A stretch of DNA of 64,000 nucleotides, from assembly GCA_949752795.1 (NCBI GenBank), contig CATKHW010000549.1, positions 62,001-126,000 of the forward strand, read 5' to 3'. This DNA is from Hyperoodon ampullatus (lineage: Eukaryota; Chordata; Mammalia; Artiodactyla; Ziphiidae). A program made the translations under genes and the position numbers. The number at the start of each line of letters is the position of its first letter. The stretch's first letter is position 1. Shown here piece by piece: positions 24,339 to 38,249 of this stretch. Below the pieces are notes generated by a model, which saw only the letters and a list, made by a program, of their open reading frames with translations, was not told where the DNA came from and made no database searches.

Positions 24339-26076
24339 ATCAGCTCAAACCCACTATAAAAAGGAATTTCAAAAACAAAACAAAAAAACTGGGAAATTCT
24401 TTACAATTCCTTCAGGGTCTCTGATGAAGGCTGGAATGACCCTATCTACAACTACAGCTGGATGTGGCATAAGGAGGGACACTTGGGACTGAGACGATTG
24501 GTGAGATTGGGTGAGCAAATGCAGACCCTTTAAAGCAATAATGCATGACACCCATTCCATGGGTCCGAACTCTCCAGGTTGAAGGGAATATTACTACAGC
24601 TATAACATGTGCGGGAAACCTAGAGAACGGACACACTGTGAATACGAAAGGTTTCTAAAACTCAACGCATAGTCCCTCTCCTGGTGCTCCGGTTTGACTT
24701 TCCGTCTGCTTTACTATCAACCTCCCAACTTGGAGAGACAGCCCCTTTAACCTCTTGGTTCGCACAGGTTGCCAATTTGGCAGAGGATGAAAGGGAAGAG
24801 GGAGAACCAATGAGAGAGTAGCTGTTAGGCATTTGGACGGGCACATATCACTGTAATTTCCCAGCAGGAAGAAGAATTAACCAAATTCTCAGCCACCCAC
24901 CGGGAACCAGTATAGGTCCTGAACCAAAATTTTGGACTTGCGGTCAGCTCACCAACACGAGTTGAAAAATGGAGCTCAGGGGCACAGCAATTCACAAACT
25001 GGCCGAGTAATAAAGGACAACTATCGTCCAAAAATCTGTTGAGGGAAGGCAACGAGGCGGACTTGAAAGCGAGGCAGAATAGCAGGAAACAGATTTCAAG
25101 AGGTACGTTGGAATCGCCTTTAAAGCACAGGAAGAGGGGCACAACTTCGACAATGATGCACTTGGCCAAAAAGGGCGTATGCGTTTTCTCCTGAATATAT
25201 TCAGGAGAAAACGCATACGCCCTTTTTGGCCAAGCAAGCAAGCGGGCAATGCAAATCTGCACTACAAAGAAGTATCACTTCCCACCGGTCAAAAGGGACA
25301 TCCACAAAATGTGTAAGAACAAGAAAGGCAAGACAGGCCCTGGAGAACAGGGAGCCTTGTTATGCTGATGGGCGGGATGTAAATTGCCAACTGCCTCTCT
25401 GGAGGAGTGCATTCTGTTCCCTAAAACAAGTAAAGAACAGAGCTACAGAGCCAAGGGCACTACCAGTCTAGGGAATATACCTTGGGAAAACTGAAAATCA
25501 ATAAGACAGAGCCACCCCAAAATTTAGGGCTGCACTGCATACAAGGACCTCAACTTGGATACACCTTAAGTATCCCAGAAAATATAAACATGGTTCAAAA
25601 ACTTGTGGTACTTACGTACGATGGAATATCCCTCAGCCATGAAATCAATGTCATAAGACCAGTAGCAGCAAAATGGGTGGATTCAGGTACGATGATTCTA
25701 AGTGAAATAAGTCACACAGAAAAAGAAACTTATCATAAGATATCACTTATGAAGATCCTGTAAACATGGCTACACTTGAACTGAGTTAGGAAAGAGAACA
25801 GTGTCTCACATTTAGAAAACACTCTTATACCTGCTTAAGGGGGAAGGAGAGGTGGGGTGATGCATAAAACCAGAGTTTGATATAAGCACAGGTACCGTTC
25901 CAAAAACCAACTATGGAATAGACAAGACCTACACCGTCCTCAGCGAAAGGGACTCAAAACCCCATATTTCCCGCAGAGGAAAATATCTGACTAGTAAGTA
26001 TCTTAAAACCTATGTATTGATATGTCTCCGTAAGGGAATCAAGTGTGTCTAGACTGGCATAAACATGGCAGCGAGA
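24339..26076 (+). repeat. Satellite monomer, copy 15
   Basis: 1,738 bp, palindrome 25161-25234 perfect. Has the 1-bp deletion and the CCCAGCAGG of copies 8 and 10. Confidence 0.95.
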
Positions 26077-27815
26077 ATCAGCTCAAACCCACTATAAAAA
26101 GGAATTTCAAAAACAAAACAAAAAAACTGGGAAATTCTTTACAATTCCTTCAGGGTCTCTGATGAAGGCTGGAATGACCCTATCTACAACGACAGCTGGA
26201 TGTGGCATAAGGAGGGACACTTGGGACTGAGACGATTGGTGAGATTGGGTGAGCAAATGCAGACCCTTTAAAGCAATAATGCATGGCACCCATTCCATGG
26301 GTCCGAACTCTCCAGGTTGAAGGGAATATTACTACAGCTATAACATGTGCGGGAAACCTAGAGAACGGACACACTGTGAATACGAAAGGTTTCTAAAACT
26401 CAACGCATAGTCCCTCTCCTGGTGCTCCGGTTTGACTTTCCGTCTGCTTTACTATCAACCTCCCAACTTGGAGAGACAGCCCCTTTAACCTCTTGGTTCG
26501 CACAGGTTGCCAATTTGGCAGAGGATGAAAGGGAAGAGGGAGAACCAATGAGAGAGTAGCTGTTAGGCATTTGGACGGGCACATATCACTGTAATTTCCC
26601 GGCAGGAAGAAGAATTAACCCAATTCTCAGCCACCCACCGGGAACCAGTATAGGTCCTGAACCAAAATTTTGGACTTGCGGTCAGCTCACCAAAAACGAG
26701 TTGAAAAATGGAGCTCAGGGGCACAGCCATTCACAAACTGGCCGAGTAATAAAGGACAACTATCGTCCAAAAATCTGTTGAGGGAAGGCAACGAGGCGGA
26801 CTTGAAAGCGAGGCAGAATAGCAGGAAACAGATTTCAAGAGGTACGTTGGAATCGCCTTTAAAGCACAGGAAGAGGGGCACAACTTCGACAATGATGCAC
26901 TTGGCCAAAAAGGGCGTATGCGTTTTCTCCTGAATATATTCAGGAGAAAACGCATACGCCCTTTTTGGCCAAGCAAGCAAGCGGGCAATGCAAACCCGCA
27001 CTACAAAGAAGTATCACTTCCCACCGGTCAAAAGGGACATCCACAAAATGTGTAAGAACAAGAAAGGCAAGACAGGCCCTGGAGAACAGGGAGCCTTTTT
27101 ATGCTGATGGGCAGGATGTAAATTGCCAACTGCCTCTCTGGGGGAGTGCATTCTGTTCCCTAAAACAAGTAAAGAACAGAGCTACAGAGCCAAGGGCACT
27201 ACCAGTCTAGGGAATATACCTTGGGAAAACTGAAAATCAATAAGACAGAGCCACCCCAAAATTTAGGGCTGCACTGCATACAAGGACCTCAACTTGGATA
27301 CACCTTAAGTATCCCAGAAAATATAAACATGGTTCAAAAACTTGTGGTACTTACGTACGATGGAATATCCCTCAGCCATGAAATCAATGTCATAAGACCA
27401 GTAGCAGCAAAATGGGTGGATTCAGGTACGATGATTCTAAGTGAAATAAGTCACACAGAAAAAGAAACTTATCATAAGATATCACTTATGAAGATCCTGT
27501 AAACATGGCTACACTTGAACTGAGTTAGGAAAGAGAACAGTGTGTCACATTTAGAAAACACTCTTATACCTGCTTAAGGGGGAAGGAGAGGTGGGGTGAT
27601 GCATAAAACCAGAGTTTGATATAAGCACAGGTACCGTTCCAAAAACCAACTATGGAATAGACAAGACCTACACCGTCCTCAGCGAAAGGGACTCAAAACC
27701 CCATATTTCCCGCAGAGGAAAATATCTGACTAGTAAGAATCTTAAAACCTATGTATTGATATGTCTCCGTAAGGGAATCAAGTGTGTCTAGACTGGCATA
27801 AACATGGCAGCGAGA
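26077..27815 (+). repeat. Satellite monomer, copy 16
   Basis: 1,739 bp, palindrome 26900-26973 perfect. First CACAGCCATTC-type copy. Many private changes: CAAACCCGCAC, CCTTTTTATGC, GGGCAGGATG, CTGGGGGAGTG, GTGTGTCAC. Confidence 0.95.
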
Positions 27816-29554
27816 ATCAGCTCAAACCCACTATAAAAAGGAATTTCAAAAACAAAACAAAAACACTGGGAAATTCTTTACAATTCCTTCAGGGTCTCTG
27901 ATGAAGGCTGGAATGACCCTATCTACAACGACAGCTGGATGTGGCATAAGGAGGGACACTTGGGACTGAGACGATTGGTGAGATTGGGTGAGCAAATGCA
28001 GACCCTTTAAAGCAATAATGCATGGCACCCATTCCATGGGTCCGAACTCTCCAGGTTGAAGGGAATATTACTACAGCTCTAAAATGTGCGGGAAACCTAG
28101 AGAACGGACACACTGTGAATACGAAAGGTTTCTAAAACTCAACGCATAGTCCCTCTCCTGGTGCTCCGGTTTGACTTTCCGTCTGCTTTACTATCAACCT
28201 CCCAACTTGGAGAGACAGCCCCTTTAACCTCTTGGTTCGCACAGGTTGCCAATTTGGCAGAGGATGAAAGGGAAGAGGGAGAACCAATGAGAGAGTAGCT
28301 GTTAGGCATTTGGACGGGCACATATCACTGTAATTTCCCGGCAGGAAGAAGAATTAACCCAATTCTCAGCCACCCACCGGGAACCAGTATAGGTCCTGAA
28401 CCAAAATTTTGGACTAGCGGTCAGCTCACCAAAAACGAGTTGAAAAATGGAGCTCAGGGGCACAGCCATTCACAAACCGGCCGAGTAATAAAGGACAACT
28501 ATCGTCCAAAAATCTGTTGAGGGAAGGCAACGAGGCGGACTTGAAAGCGAGGCAGAATAGCAGGAAACAGATTTCAAGAGGTACGTTGGAATCGCCTTTA
28601 AAGCACAGGAAGAGGGGCACAACTTCGACAATGATGCACTTGGCCAAAAAGGGCGTATGCGTTTTCTCCTGAATATATTCAGGAGAAAACGCATACGCCC
28701 TTTTTGGCCAAGCAAGCAAGCGGGCAATGCAAACCTGCACTACAAAGAAGTATCACTTCCCACCGGTCAAAAGGGACATCCACAAAATGTGTAAGAACAA
28801 GAAAGGCAAGACAGGCCCTGGAGAACAGGGAGCCTTGTTATGCTGATGGGCGGGATGTAAATTGCCAACTGCCTCTCTGGAGGAGTGCATTCTGTTCCCT
28901 AAAACAAGTAAAGAACAGAGCTACAGAGCCAAGGGCACTACCAGTCTAGGGAATATACCTTGGGAAAACTGAAAATCAATAAGACAGAGCCACCCCAAAA
29001 TTTAGGGCTGCACTGCATACAAGGACCTCAACTTGGATACACCTTAAGTATCCCAGAAAATATAAACATGGTTCAAAAAATTGTGGTACTTACGTACGAT
29101 GGAATATCCCTCAGCCATGAAATCAATGTCATAAGACCAGTAGCAGCAAAATGGGTGGATTCAGGTACGATGATTCTAAGTGAAATAAGTCACACAGAAA
29201 AAGAAACTTATCATAAGATATCACTTATGAAGATCCTGTAAACATGGCTACACTTGAACTGAGTTAGGAAAGAGAACAGTGTCTCACATTTAGAAAACAC
29301 TCTTATACCTGCTTAAGGGGGAAGGAGAGGTGGGGTGATGCATAAAACCAGAGTTTGATATAAGCACAGGTACCGTTCCAAAAACCAACTATGGAATAGA
29401 CAAGACCTACACCGTCCTCAGTGAAAGGGACTCAAAACCCCATATTTCCCGCACAGGAAAATATCTGACTAGTAAGAATCTTAAAACCTATGTATTGATA
29501 TGTCTCCATAAGGGAATCAAGTGTGTCTAGACTGGCATAAACATGGCAGCGAGA
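27816..29554 (+). repeat. Satellite monomer, copy 17
   Basis: 1,739 bp, palindrome 28639-28712 perfect. Private AAAACACTGG, CAGCTCTAAAATG, GGACTAGCGG and ACAAACCGGCC. GGACTAGCGG puts a stop in the + strand frame that is open in most other copies. Confidence 0.95.
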
Positions 29555-31293
29555 ATCAGCTCAAACCCACTATAAAAAGGAATTTCAAAAACAAAACAAA
29601 AAAACTGGGAAATTCTTTACAATTCCTTCAGGGTCTCTGATGAAATCTGGAATGACCCTATCTACAATGACAGCTGGATGTGGCATAAGGAGGGACACTT
29701 GGGACTGAGACGATTGGTGAGATTGGGTGAGCAAATGCAGACCCTTTAAAGCAATAATGCATGGCACCCATTCCATGGGTCCGAACTCTCCAGGTTGAAG
29801 GGAATATTACTACAGCTATAACATGTGCGGGAAACCTAGAGAACGGACACACTGTGAATACGAAAGGTTTCTAAAACTCAACGAATAGTCCCACTCCTGG
29901 TGCTCCGGTTTGACTTTCCGTCTGCTTTACTATCAACCTCCCAACTTGGAGAGACAGCCCCTTTAACCTCTTGGTTCGCACAGGTTGCCAATTTGGCAGA
30001 GGATGAAAGGGAAGAGGGAGAACCAATGAGAGAGTAGCTGTTAGGCATTTGGACGGGCACATATCACTGTACTTTCCCGGCAGGAAGAAGAATTAACCAA
30101 ATTCTCAGCCACCCACCGGGAACCAGTATAGTTCCTGAACCAAAATTTTGGACTTACGGTCAGCTCACCAAAAACGAGTTGAAAAATGGAGCTCAGGGGC
30201 ACAGCAATTCACAAACTGGCCGAGTAATAAAGGACAACTATCGTCCAAAAATCTGTTGAGGGAAGGCAACGAGGCGGACTTGAAAGCGAGGCAGAATAGC
30301 AGGAAACAGATTTCAAGAGGTACGTTGGAATCGCCTTTAAAGCACAGGAAGAGGGGCACAACTTCGACAATGATGCACTTGGCCAAAAAGGGCGTATGAG
30401 TTTTCTCCTGAATATATTCAGGAGAAAACGCATACGCCCTTTTTGGCCAAGCAAGCAAGCGGGCAATGCAAATCTGCACTACAAAGAAGTATCACTTCCC
30501 ACCGGTCAAAAGGGACATCCACAAAATGTGTAAGAACAAGAAAGGCAAGACAGGCCCTGGAGAACAGGGAGCCTTGTTATGCTGATGGGCGGGATGTAAA
30601 TTGCCAACTGCCTCTCTGGAGGAGTGCATTCTGTTCCCTAAAGCAAGTAAAGAACAGAGCTACAGAGCCAAGGGCACTACCAGTCTAGGGAATATACCTT
30701 GGGAAAACTGAAAATCAATAAGACAGAGCCACCCCAAAATTTAGGGCTGCACTGCATACAAGGGCCTCAACTTGGATACACCTTAAGTATCCCAGAAAAT
30801 ATAAACATGGTTCAAAAAATTGTGGTACTTACGTACGATGGAATATCCCTCAGCCATGAAATCAATGTCATAAGACCAGTAGCAGCAAAATGGGTGGATT
30901 CAGGTACGATGATTCTAAGTGAAATAAGTCACACAGAAAAAGAAACTTATCATAAGATATCACTTATGAAGATCCTGTAAACATGGCTACACTTGAACTG
31001 AGTTAGGAAAGAGAACAGTGTCTCACATTTAGAAAACACTCTTATACCTGCTTAAGGGGGAAGGAGAGGTGGGGTGATGCATAAAACCAGAGTTTGATAT
31101 AAGCACAGGTACCGTTCCAAAAACCAACTATGGAATAGACAAGACCTACACCGTCTTCAGCGAAAGGGACTCAAAACCCCATATTTCCCGCAGAGGAAAA
31201 TATCTGACTAGTAAGAATCTTAAAACCTATGTATTGATATGTCTCCGTAAGGGAATCAAGTGTGTCTAGACTGGCATAAACATGGCAGCGAGA
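29555..31293 (+). repeat. Satellite monomer, copy 18
   Basis: 1,739 bp, palindrome 30378-30451 with a left-arm mismatch (TATGAGTTTT). First monomer of the trimer. Private TGTACTTTCCC. Confidence 0.95.
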
Positions 31294-33032
31294 ATCAGCT
31301 CAAAGCCACTATAAAAAGGAATTTCAAAAACAAAACAAAAAAACTGGGAAATTCTTTGCAATTCCTTCAGGGTCTCTGATGAAAGCTGGAATGACCCTAT
31401 CTACAACGACAGCTGGATGTGGCATAAGGAGGGACACTTGGGACTGAGACGATTGGTGAGATTGGGTGAGCAAATGCACACCCTTTAAAGCAATAATGCA
31501 TGGCACCCATTCCATGGGTCCGAACTCTCCAGGTTGAAGGGAATATTACTACAGCTATAACATGTGCGGGAAACCTAGAGAACGGACACACTGTGAATAC
31601 GAAAGGTTTCTAAAACTCAACGCATAGTCCCTCTCCTGGTGCTCCGGTTTGACTTTCCGTCTGCTTTACTATCAACCTCCCAACTTGGAGAGACAGCCCC
31701 TTTAACCTCTTGGTTCGCACAGGTTGCCAATTTGGCAGAGGATGAAAGGGAAGAGGGAGAACCAATGAGAGAGTAGCTGTTAGGCATTTGGACGGGCACA
31801 TATCACTGTAATTTCCCGGCAGGAAGAAGAATTAACCAAATTCTCAGCCACCCACCGGGAACCAGTATAGGTCCTGAACCAAAATTTTGGACTTGCGGTC
31901 AGCTCACCAAAAACGAGTTGAAAAATGGAGCTCAGGGGCACAGCAATTCACAATCTGGCCGAGTAATAAAGGACAACTATCGTCCAAAAATCTGTTGAGG
32001 GAAGGCAACGAGGCGGACTTGAAAGCGAGGCAGAATAGCAGGAAACAGATTTCAAGAGGTACGTTGGAATCGCCTTTAAAGCACAGGAAGAGGGGCACAA
32101 CTTCGACAATGATGCACTTGGCCAAAAAGGGTGTATGCGTTTTGTCCTGAATATATTCAGGAGAAAACGCATACACCCTTTTTGGCCAAGCAAGCAAGCG
32201 GGCAATGCAAATCTGCACTACAAAGAAGTATCACTTCCAACCGGTCAAAAGGGACATCCACAAAATGTGTAAGAACAAGAAAGGCAAGACAGGCCCTGGA
32301 GAACAGGGAGCCTTGTTATGCTGATGGGCGGGATGTAAATTGCCAACTGCCTCTCTGGAGGAGTGCATTCTGTTCCCTAAAACAAGTAAAGAACAGAGCT
32401 ACAGAGCCAAGGGCACTACCAGTCTAGGGAATATACCTTGGGAAAACTGAAAATCAATAAGACAGAGCCACCCCAAAATTTAGGGCTGCACTGCATACAA
32501 GGACCTCAACTTGGATACACCTTAAGTATCCCAGAAAATATAAACATGGTTCAAAAACTTGTGGTACTTACGTACGATGGAATATCCCTCAGCCATGAAA
32601 TCAATGTCATAAGACCAGTAGCAGCAAAATGGGTGGATTCAGGTACGATGATTCTAAGTGAAATAAGTCACACAGAAAAAGAAACTTATCATAAGATATC
32701 ACTTATGAAGATCCTGTAAACATGGCTACACTTGAACTGAGTTAGGAAAGAGAACAGTGTCTCACATTTAGAAAACACTCTTATACCTGCTTAAGGGGGA
32801 AGGAGAGGTGGGGTGATGCATAAAACCAGAGTTTGATATAAGCACAGGTACCGTTCCAAAAACCAACTATGGAATAGACAAGACCTACACCGTCCTCAGT
32901 GAAAGGGACTCAAAACCCCATATTTCCCGCACAGGAAAATATCTGACTAGTAAGAATCTTAAAACCTATGTATTGATATGTCTCCGTAAGGGAATCAAGT
33001 GTGTCTAGACTGGCATAAACATGGCAGCGAGA
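31294..33032 (+). repeat. Satellite monomer, copy 19
   Basis: 1,739 bp, palindrome 32117-32190 with mirrored changes. Markers CAAAGCCACT, TTTGCAATTCC, ATGCACACCC and CTTCCAACCGG. Confidence 0.95.
32117..32190. repeat. Palindrome of copy 19 with mirrored arm changes
   Basis: Left arm GGGTGTATGCG and right arm CGCATACACCC carry the same change at mirror positions, so pairing is kept. A left-arm GTTTTGTCC breaks one other pair. Confidence 0.9.
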
Positions 33033-34771
33033 ATCAGCTCAAACCCACTATAAAAAGGAATTTCAAAAACAAAACAAAAAAACTGGGAAATTCTTTACAA
33101 TTCCTTCAGGGTCTCTGATGAAATCTGGAATGACCCTATCTACAACGACAGCTGGATGTGGCATAAGGAGGGACACTTGGGACTGAGACGATTGGTGAGA
33201 TTGGGTGAGCAAATGCAGACCCTTTAAAGCAATAATGCATGGCACCCATTCCATGGGTCCGAACTCTCCAGGTTGAAGGGAATATTACTACAGTTATAAC
33301 ATGTGCGGGAAACCTAGAGAACGGACACACTGTGAATACGAAAGGTTTCTAAAACTCAACGCATAGTCCCTCTCCTGGTGCTCCGGTTTGACTTTCCGTC
33401 TGCTTTACTATCAACCTCCCAACTTGGAGAGACAGCCCCTTTAACCTCTTGGTTCGCACAGGTTGCCAATTTGGCAGAGGATGAAAGGGAAGAGGGAGAA
33501 CCAATGAGAGAGTAGCTGTTAGGCATTTGGACGGGCACATATCACTGTAATTTCCCGGCAGGAAGAAGAATTAACCAAATTCTCAGCCACCCACCGGGAA
33601 CCAGTATAGGTCCTGAACCAAAATTTTGGACTTGCGGTCAGCTCACCAAAAACGAGTTGAAAAATGGAGCTCAGGGGCACAGCAATTCACAAACTGGCCG
33701 AGTAATAAAGGACAACTATCGTCCAAAAATCTGTTGAGGGAAGGCAACGAGGCGGACTTGAAAGCGAGGCAGAATAGCAGGAAACAGATTTCAAGAGGTA
33801 CGTTGGAATTGCCTTTAAAGCACAGGAAGAGGGGCACAACTTCGACAATGATGCACTTGGCCAAAAAGGGTGTATGCGTTTTCTCCTGAATATATTCAGG
33901 AGAAAACGCATACGCCCTTTTTGGCCAAGCAAGCAAGCGGGCAATGCAAATCTGCACTACAAAGAAGTATCACTTCCCACCGGTCAAAAGGGACATCCAC
34001 AAAATGTGTAAGAACAAGAAAGGCAAGACAGGCCCTGGAGAACAGGGAGCCTTGTTATGCTGATGGGCGGGATGTAAATTGCCAACTGCCTCTCTGGAGG
34101 AGTGCATTTTGTTCCCTAAAGCAAGTAAAGAACAGAGCTACAGAGCCAAGGGCACTACCAGTCTAGGGAATATACCTTGGGAAAACTGAAAATAAATAAG
34201 ACAGAGCCACCCCAAAATTTAGGGCTGCACTGCATACAAGGACCTCAACTAGGATACACCTTAAGTATCCCAGAAAATATAAACATGGTTCAAAAAATTG
34301 TGGTACTTATGTACGATGGAATATCCCTCAGCCATGAAATCAATGTCATAAGACCAGTAGCAGCAAAATGGGTGGATTCAGGTACGATGATTCTAAGTGA
34401 AATAAGTCACACAGAAAAAGAAACTTATCATAAGATATCACTTATGAAGATCCTGTAAACATGGCTACACTTGAACTGAGTTAGGAAAGAGAACAGTGTC
34501 TCACATTTAGAAAACACTCTTATACCTGCTTAAGGGGGAAGGAGAGGTGGGGTGATGCATAAAACCAGAGTTTGATATAAGCACAGGTACCGTTCCAAAA
34601 ACCAACTATGGAATAGACAAGACCTACACCGTCCTCAGTGAAAGGGACTCAAAACCCCATATTTCCCGCACAGGAAAATATCTGACTAGTAAGAATCTTA
34701 AAACCTATGTATTGATATGTATCCATAAGGGAATCAAGTGTGTCTAGACTGGCATAAACATGGCAGCGAGA
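33033..34771 (+). repeat. Satellite monomer, copy 20
   Basis: 1,739 bp, palindrome 33856-33929 with the left arm changed only (GGGTGT). Markers ACAGTTATAAC, GGAATTGCC, GCATTTTGTTCC, AACTAGGATAC, CTTATGTACG. Private AAAATAAATAAG. Confidence 0.95.
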
Positions 34772-36510
34772 ATCAGCTCAAACCCACTATAAAAAGGAAT
34801 TTCAAAAACAAAACAAAAAAACTGGGAAATTCTTTACAATTCCTTCAGGGTCTCTGATGAAATCTGGAATGACCCTATCTACAATGACAGCTGGATGTGG
34901 CATAAGGAGGGACACTTGGGACTGAGACGATTGGTGAGATTGGGTGAGCAAATGCAGACCCTTTAAAGCAATAATGCATGGCACCCATTCCATGGGTCCG
35001 AACTCTCCAGGTTGAAGGGAATATTACTACAGCTATAACATGTGCGGGAAACCTAGAGAACGGACACACTGTGAATACGAAAGGTTTCTAAAACTCAACG
35101 AATAGTCCCACTCCTGGTGCTCCGGTTTGACTTTCCGTCTGCTTTACTATCAACCTCCCAACTTGGAGAGACAGCCCCTTTAACCTCTTGGTTCGCACAG
35201 GTTGCCAATTTGGCAGAGGATGAAAGGGAAGAGGGAGAACCAATGAGAGAGTAGCTGTTAGGCATTTGGACGGGCACATATCACTGTAATTTCCCGGCAG
35301 GAAGAAGAATTAACCAAATTCTCAGCCACCCACCGGGAACCAGTATAGTTCCTGAACCAAAATTTTGGACTTACGGTCAGCTCACCAAAAACGAGTTGAA
35401 AAATGGAGCTCAGGGGCACAGCAATTCACAAACTGGCCGAGTAATAAAGGACAACTATCGTCCAAAAATCTGTTGAGGGAAGGCAACGAGGCGGACTTGA
35501 AAGCGAGGCAGAATAGCAGGAAACAGATTTCAAGAGGTACGTTGGAATCGCCTTTAAAGCACAGGAAGAGGGGCACAACTTCGACAATGATGCACTTGGC
35601 CAAAAAGTGCGTATGCGTTTTCTCCTGAATATATTCAGGAGAAAACGCATACGCCCTTTTTGGCCAAGCAAGCAAGCGGGCAATGCAAATCTGCACTACA
35701 AAGAAGTATCACTTCCCACCGGTCAAAAGGGACATCCACAAAATGTGTAAGAACAAGAAAGGCAAGACAGGCCCTGGAGAACAGGGAGCCTTGTTATGCT
35801 GATGGGCGGGATGTAAATTGCCAACTGCCTCTCTGGAGGAGTGCATTCTGTTCCCTAAAGCAAGTAAAGAACAGAGCTACAGAGCCAAGGGCACTACCAG
35901 TCTAGGGAATATACCTTGGGAAAACTGAAAATCAATAAGACAGAGCCACCCCAAAATTTAGGGCTGCACTGCATACAAGGGCCTCAACTTGGATACACCT
36001 TAAGTATCCCAGAAAATATAAACATGGTTCAAAAAATTGTGGTACTTACGTACGATGGAATATCCCTCAGCCATGAAATCAATGTCATAAGACCAGTAGC
36101 AGCAAAATGGGTGGATTCAGGTACGATGATTCTAAGTGAAATAAGTCACACAGAAAAAGAAACTTATCATAAGATATCACTTATGAAGATCCTGTAAACA
36201 TGGCTACACTTGAACTGAGTTAGGAAAGAGAACAGTGTCTCACATTTAGAAAACACTCTTATACCTGCTTAAGGGGGAAGGAGAGGTGGGGTGATGCATA
36301 AAACCAGAGTTTGATATAAGCACAGGTACCGTTCCAAAAACCAACTATGGAATAGACAAGACCTACACCGTCTTCAGCGAAAGGGACTCAAAACCCCATA
36401 TTTCCCGCAGAGGAAAATATCTGACTAGTAAGAATCTTAAAACCTATGTATTGATATGTCTCCGTAAGGGAATCAAGTGTGTCTAGACTGGCATAAACAT
36501 GGCAGCGAGA
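34772..36510 (+). repeat. Satellite monomer, copy 21
   Basis: 1,739 bp, palindrome 35595-35668 with a left-arm mismatch (AAAAAGTGCG). Partner of copy 18. Confidence 0.95.
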
Positions 36511-38249
36511 ATCAGCTCAAAGCCACTATAAAAAGGAATTTCAAAAACAAAACAAAAAAACTGGGAAATTCTTTGCAATTCCTTCAGGGTCTCTGATGAA
36601 AGCTGGAATGACCCTATCTACAACGACAGCTGGATGTGGCATAAGGAGGGACACTTGGGACTGAGACGATTGGTGAGATTGGGTGAGCAAATGCACACCC
36701 TTTAAAGCAATAATGCATGGCACCCATTCCATGGGTCCGAACTCTCCAGGTTGAAGGGAATATTACTACAGCTATAACATGTGCGGGAAACCTAGAGAAC
36801 GGACACACTGTGAATACGAAAGGTTTCTAAAACTCAACGCATAGTCCCTCTCCTGGTGCTCCGGTTTGACTTTCCGTCTGCTTTACTATCAACCTCCCAA
36901 CTTGGAGAGACAGCCCCTTTAACCTCTTGGTTCGCACAGGTTGCCAATTTGGCAGAGGATGAAAGGGAAGAGGGAGAACCAATGAGAGAGTAGCTGTTAG
37001 GCATTTGGACGGGCACATATCACTGTAATTTCCCGGCAGGAAGAAGAATTAACCAAATTCTCAGCCACCCACCGGGAACCAGTATAGGTCCTGAACCAAA
37101 ATTTTGGACTTGCGGTCAGCTCACCAAAAACGAGTTGAAAAATGGAGCTCAGGGGCACAGCAATTCACAATCTGGCCGAGTAATAAAGGACAACTATCGT
37201 CCAAAAATCTGTTGAGGGAAGGCAACGAGGCGGACTTGAAAGCGAGGCAGAATAGCAGGAAACAGATTTCAAGAGGTACGTTGGAATCGCCTTTAAAGCA
37301 CAGGAAGAGGGGCACAACTTCGACAATGATGCACTTGGCCAAAAAGGGTGTATGCGTTTTGTCCTGAATATATTCAGGAGAAAACGCATACACCCTTTTT
37401 GGCCAAGCAAGCAAGCGGGCAATGCAAATCTGCACTACAAAGAAGTATCACTTCCAACCGGTCAAAAGGGACATCCACAAAATGTGTAAGAACAAGAAAG
37501 GCAAGACAGGCCCTGGAGAACAGGGAGCCTTGTTATGCTGATGGGCGGGATGTAAATTGCCAACTGCCTCTCTGGAGGAGTGCATTCTGTTCCCTAAAAC
37601 AAGTAAAGAACAGAGCTACAGAGCCAAGGGCACTACCAGTCTAGGGAATATACCTTGGGAAAACTGAAAATCAATAAGACAGAGCCACCCCAAAATTTAG
37701 GGCTGCACTGCATACAAGGACCTCAACTTGGATACACCTTAAGTATCCCAGAAAATATAAACATGGTTCAAAAACTTGTGGTACTTACGTACGATGGAAT
37801 ATCCCTCAGCCATGAAATCAATGTCATAAGACCAGTAGCAGCAAAATGGGTGGATTCAGGTACGATGATTCTAAGTGAAATAAGTCACACAGAAAAAGAA
37901 ACTTATCATAAGATATCACTTATGAAGATCCTGTAAACATGGCTACACTTGAACTGAGTTAGGAAAGAGAACAGTGTCTCACATTTAGAAAACACTCTTA
38001 TACCTGCTTAAGGGGGAAGGAGAGGTGGGGTGATGCATAAAACCAGAGTTTGATATAAGCACAGGTACCGTTCCAAAAACCAACTATGGAATAGACAAGA
38101 CCTACACCGTCCTCAGTGAAAGGGACTCAAAACCCCATATTTCCCGCACAGGAAAATATCTGACTAGTAAGAATCTTAAAACCTATGTATTGATATGTCT
38201 CCGTAAGGGAATCAAGTGTGTCTAGACTGGCATAAACATGGCAGCGAGA
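36511..38249 (+). repeat. Satellite monomer, copy 22
   Basis: 1,739 bp, palindrome 37334-37407 with mirrored changes. Partner of copy 19, no private change noticed. Confidence 0.95.
37334..37407. repeat. Palindrome of copy 22 with mirrored arm changes
   Basis: Same state as copy 19, its partner in the trimer repeat: both arms changed at the mirror CpG, plus the GTTTTGTCC mismatch. Confidence 0.9.

Larger units (their letters stand above)
17839..26620 (+). repeat. Long higher-order block, second instance (copies 11-16)
   Basis: Counterpart of the block at 2190-10972, with private changes such as TATGTAATAG in copy 11, GGGTCTGAAC and an arm mismatch in copy 12, and TGTGTGGG in copy 14. It also differs from the first block in a 20-bp patch (copy 15 versus copy 6). 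The nine-monomer offset points to a single large duplication or unequal exchange, younger than most monomer divergence. Confidence 0.85.
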
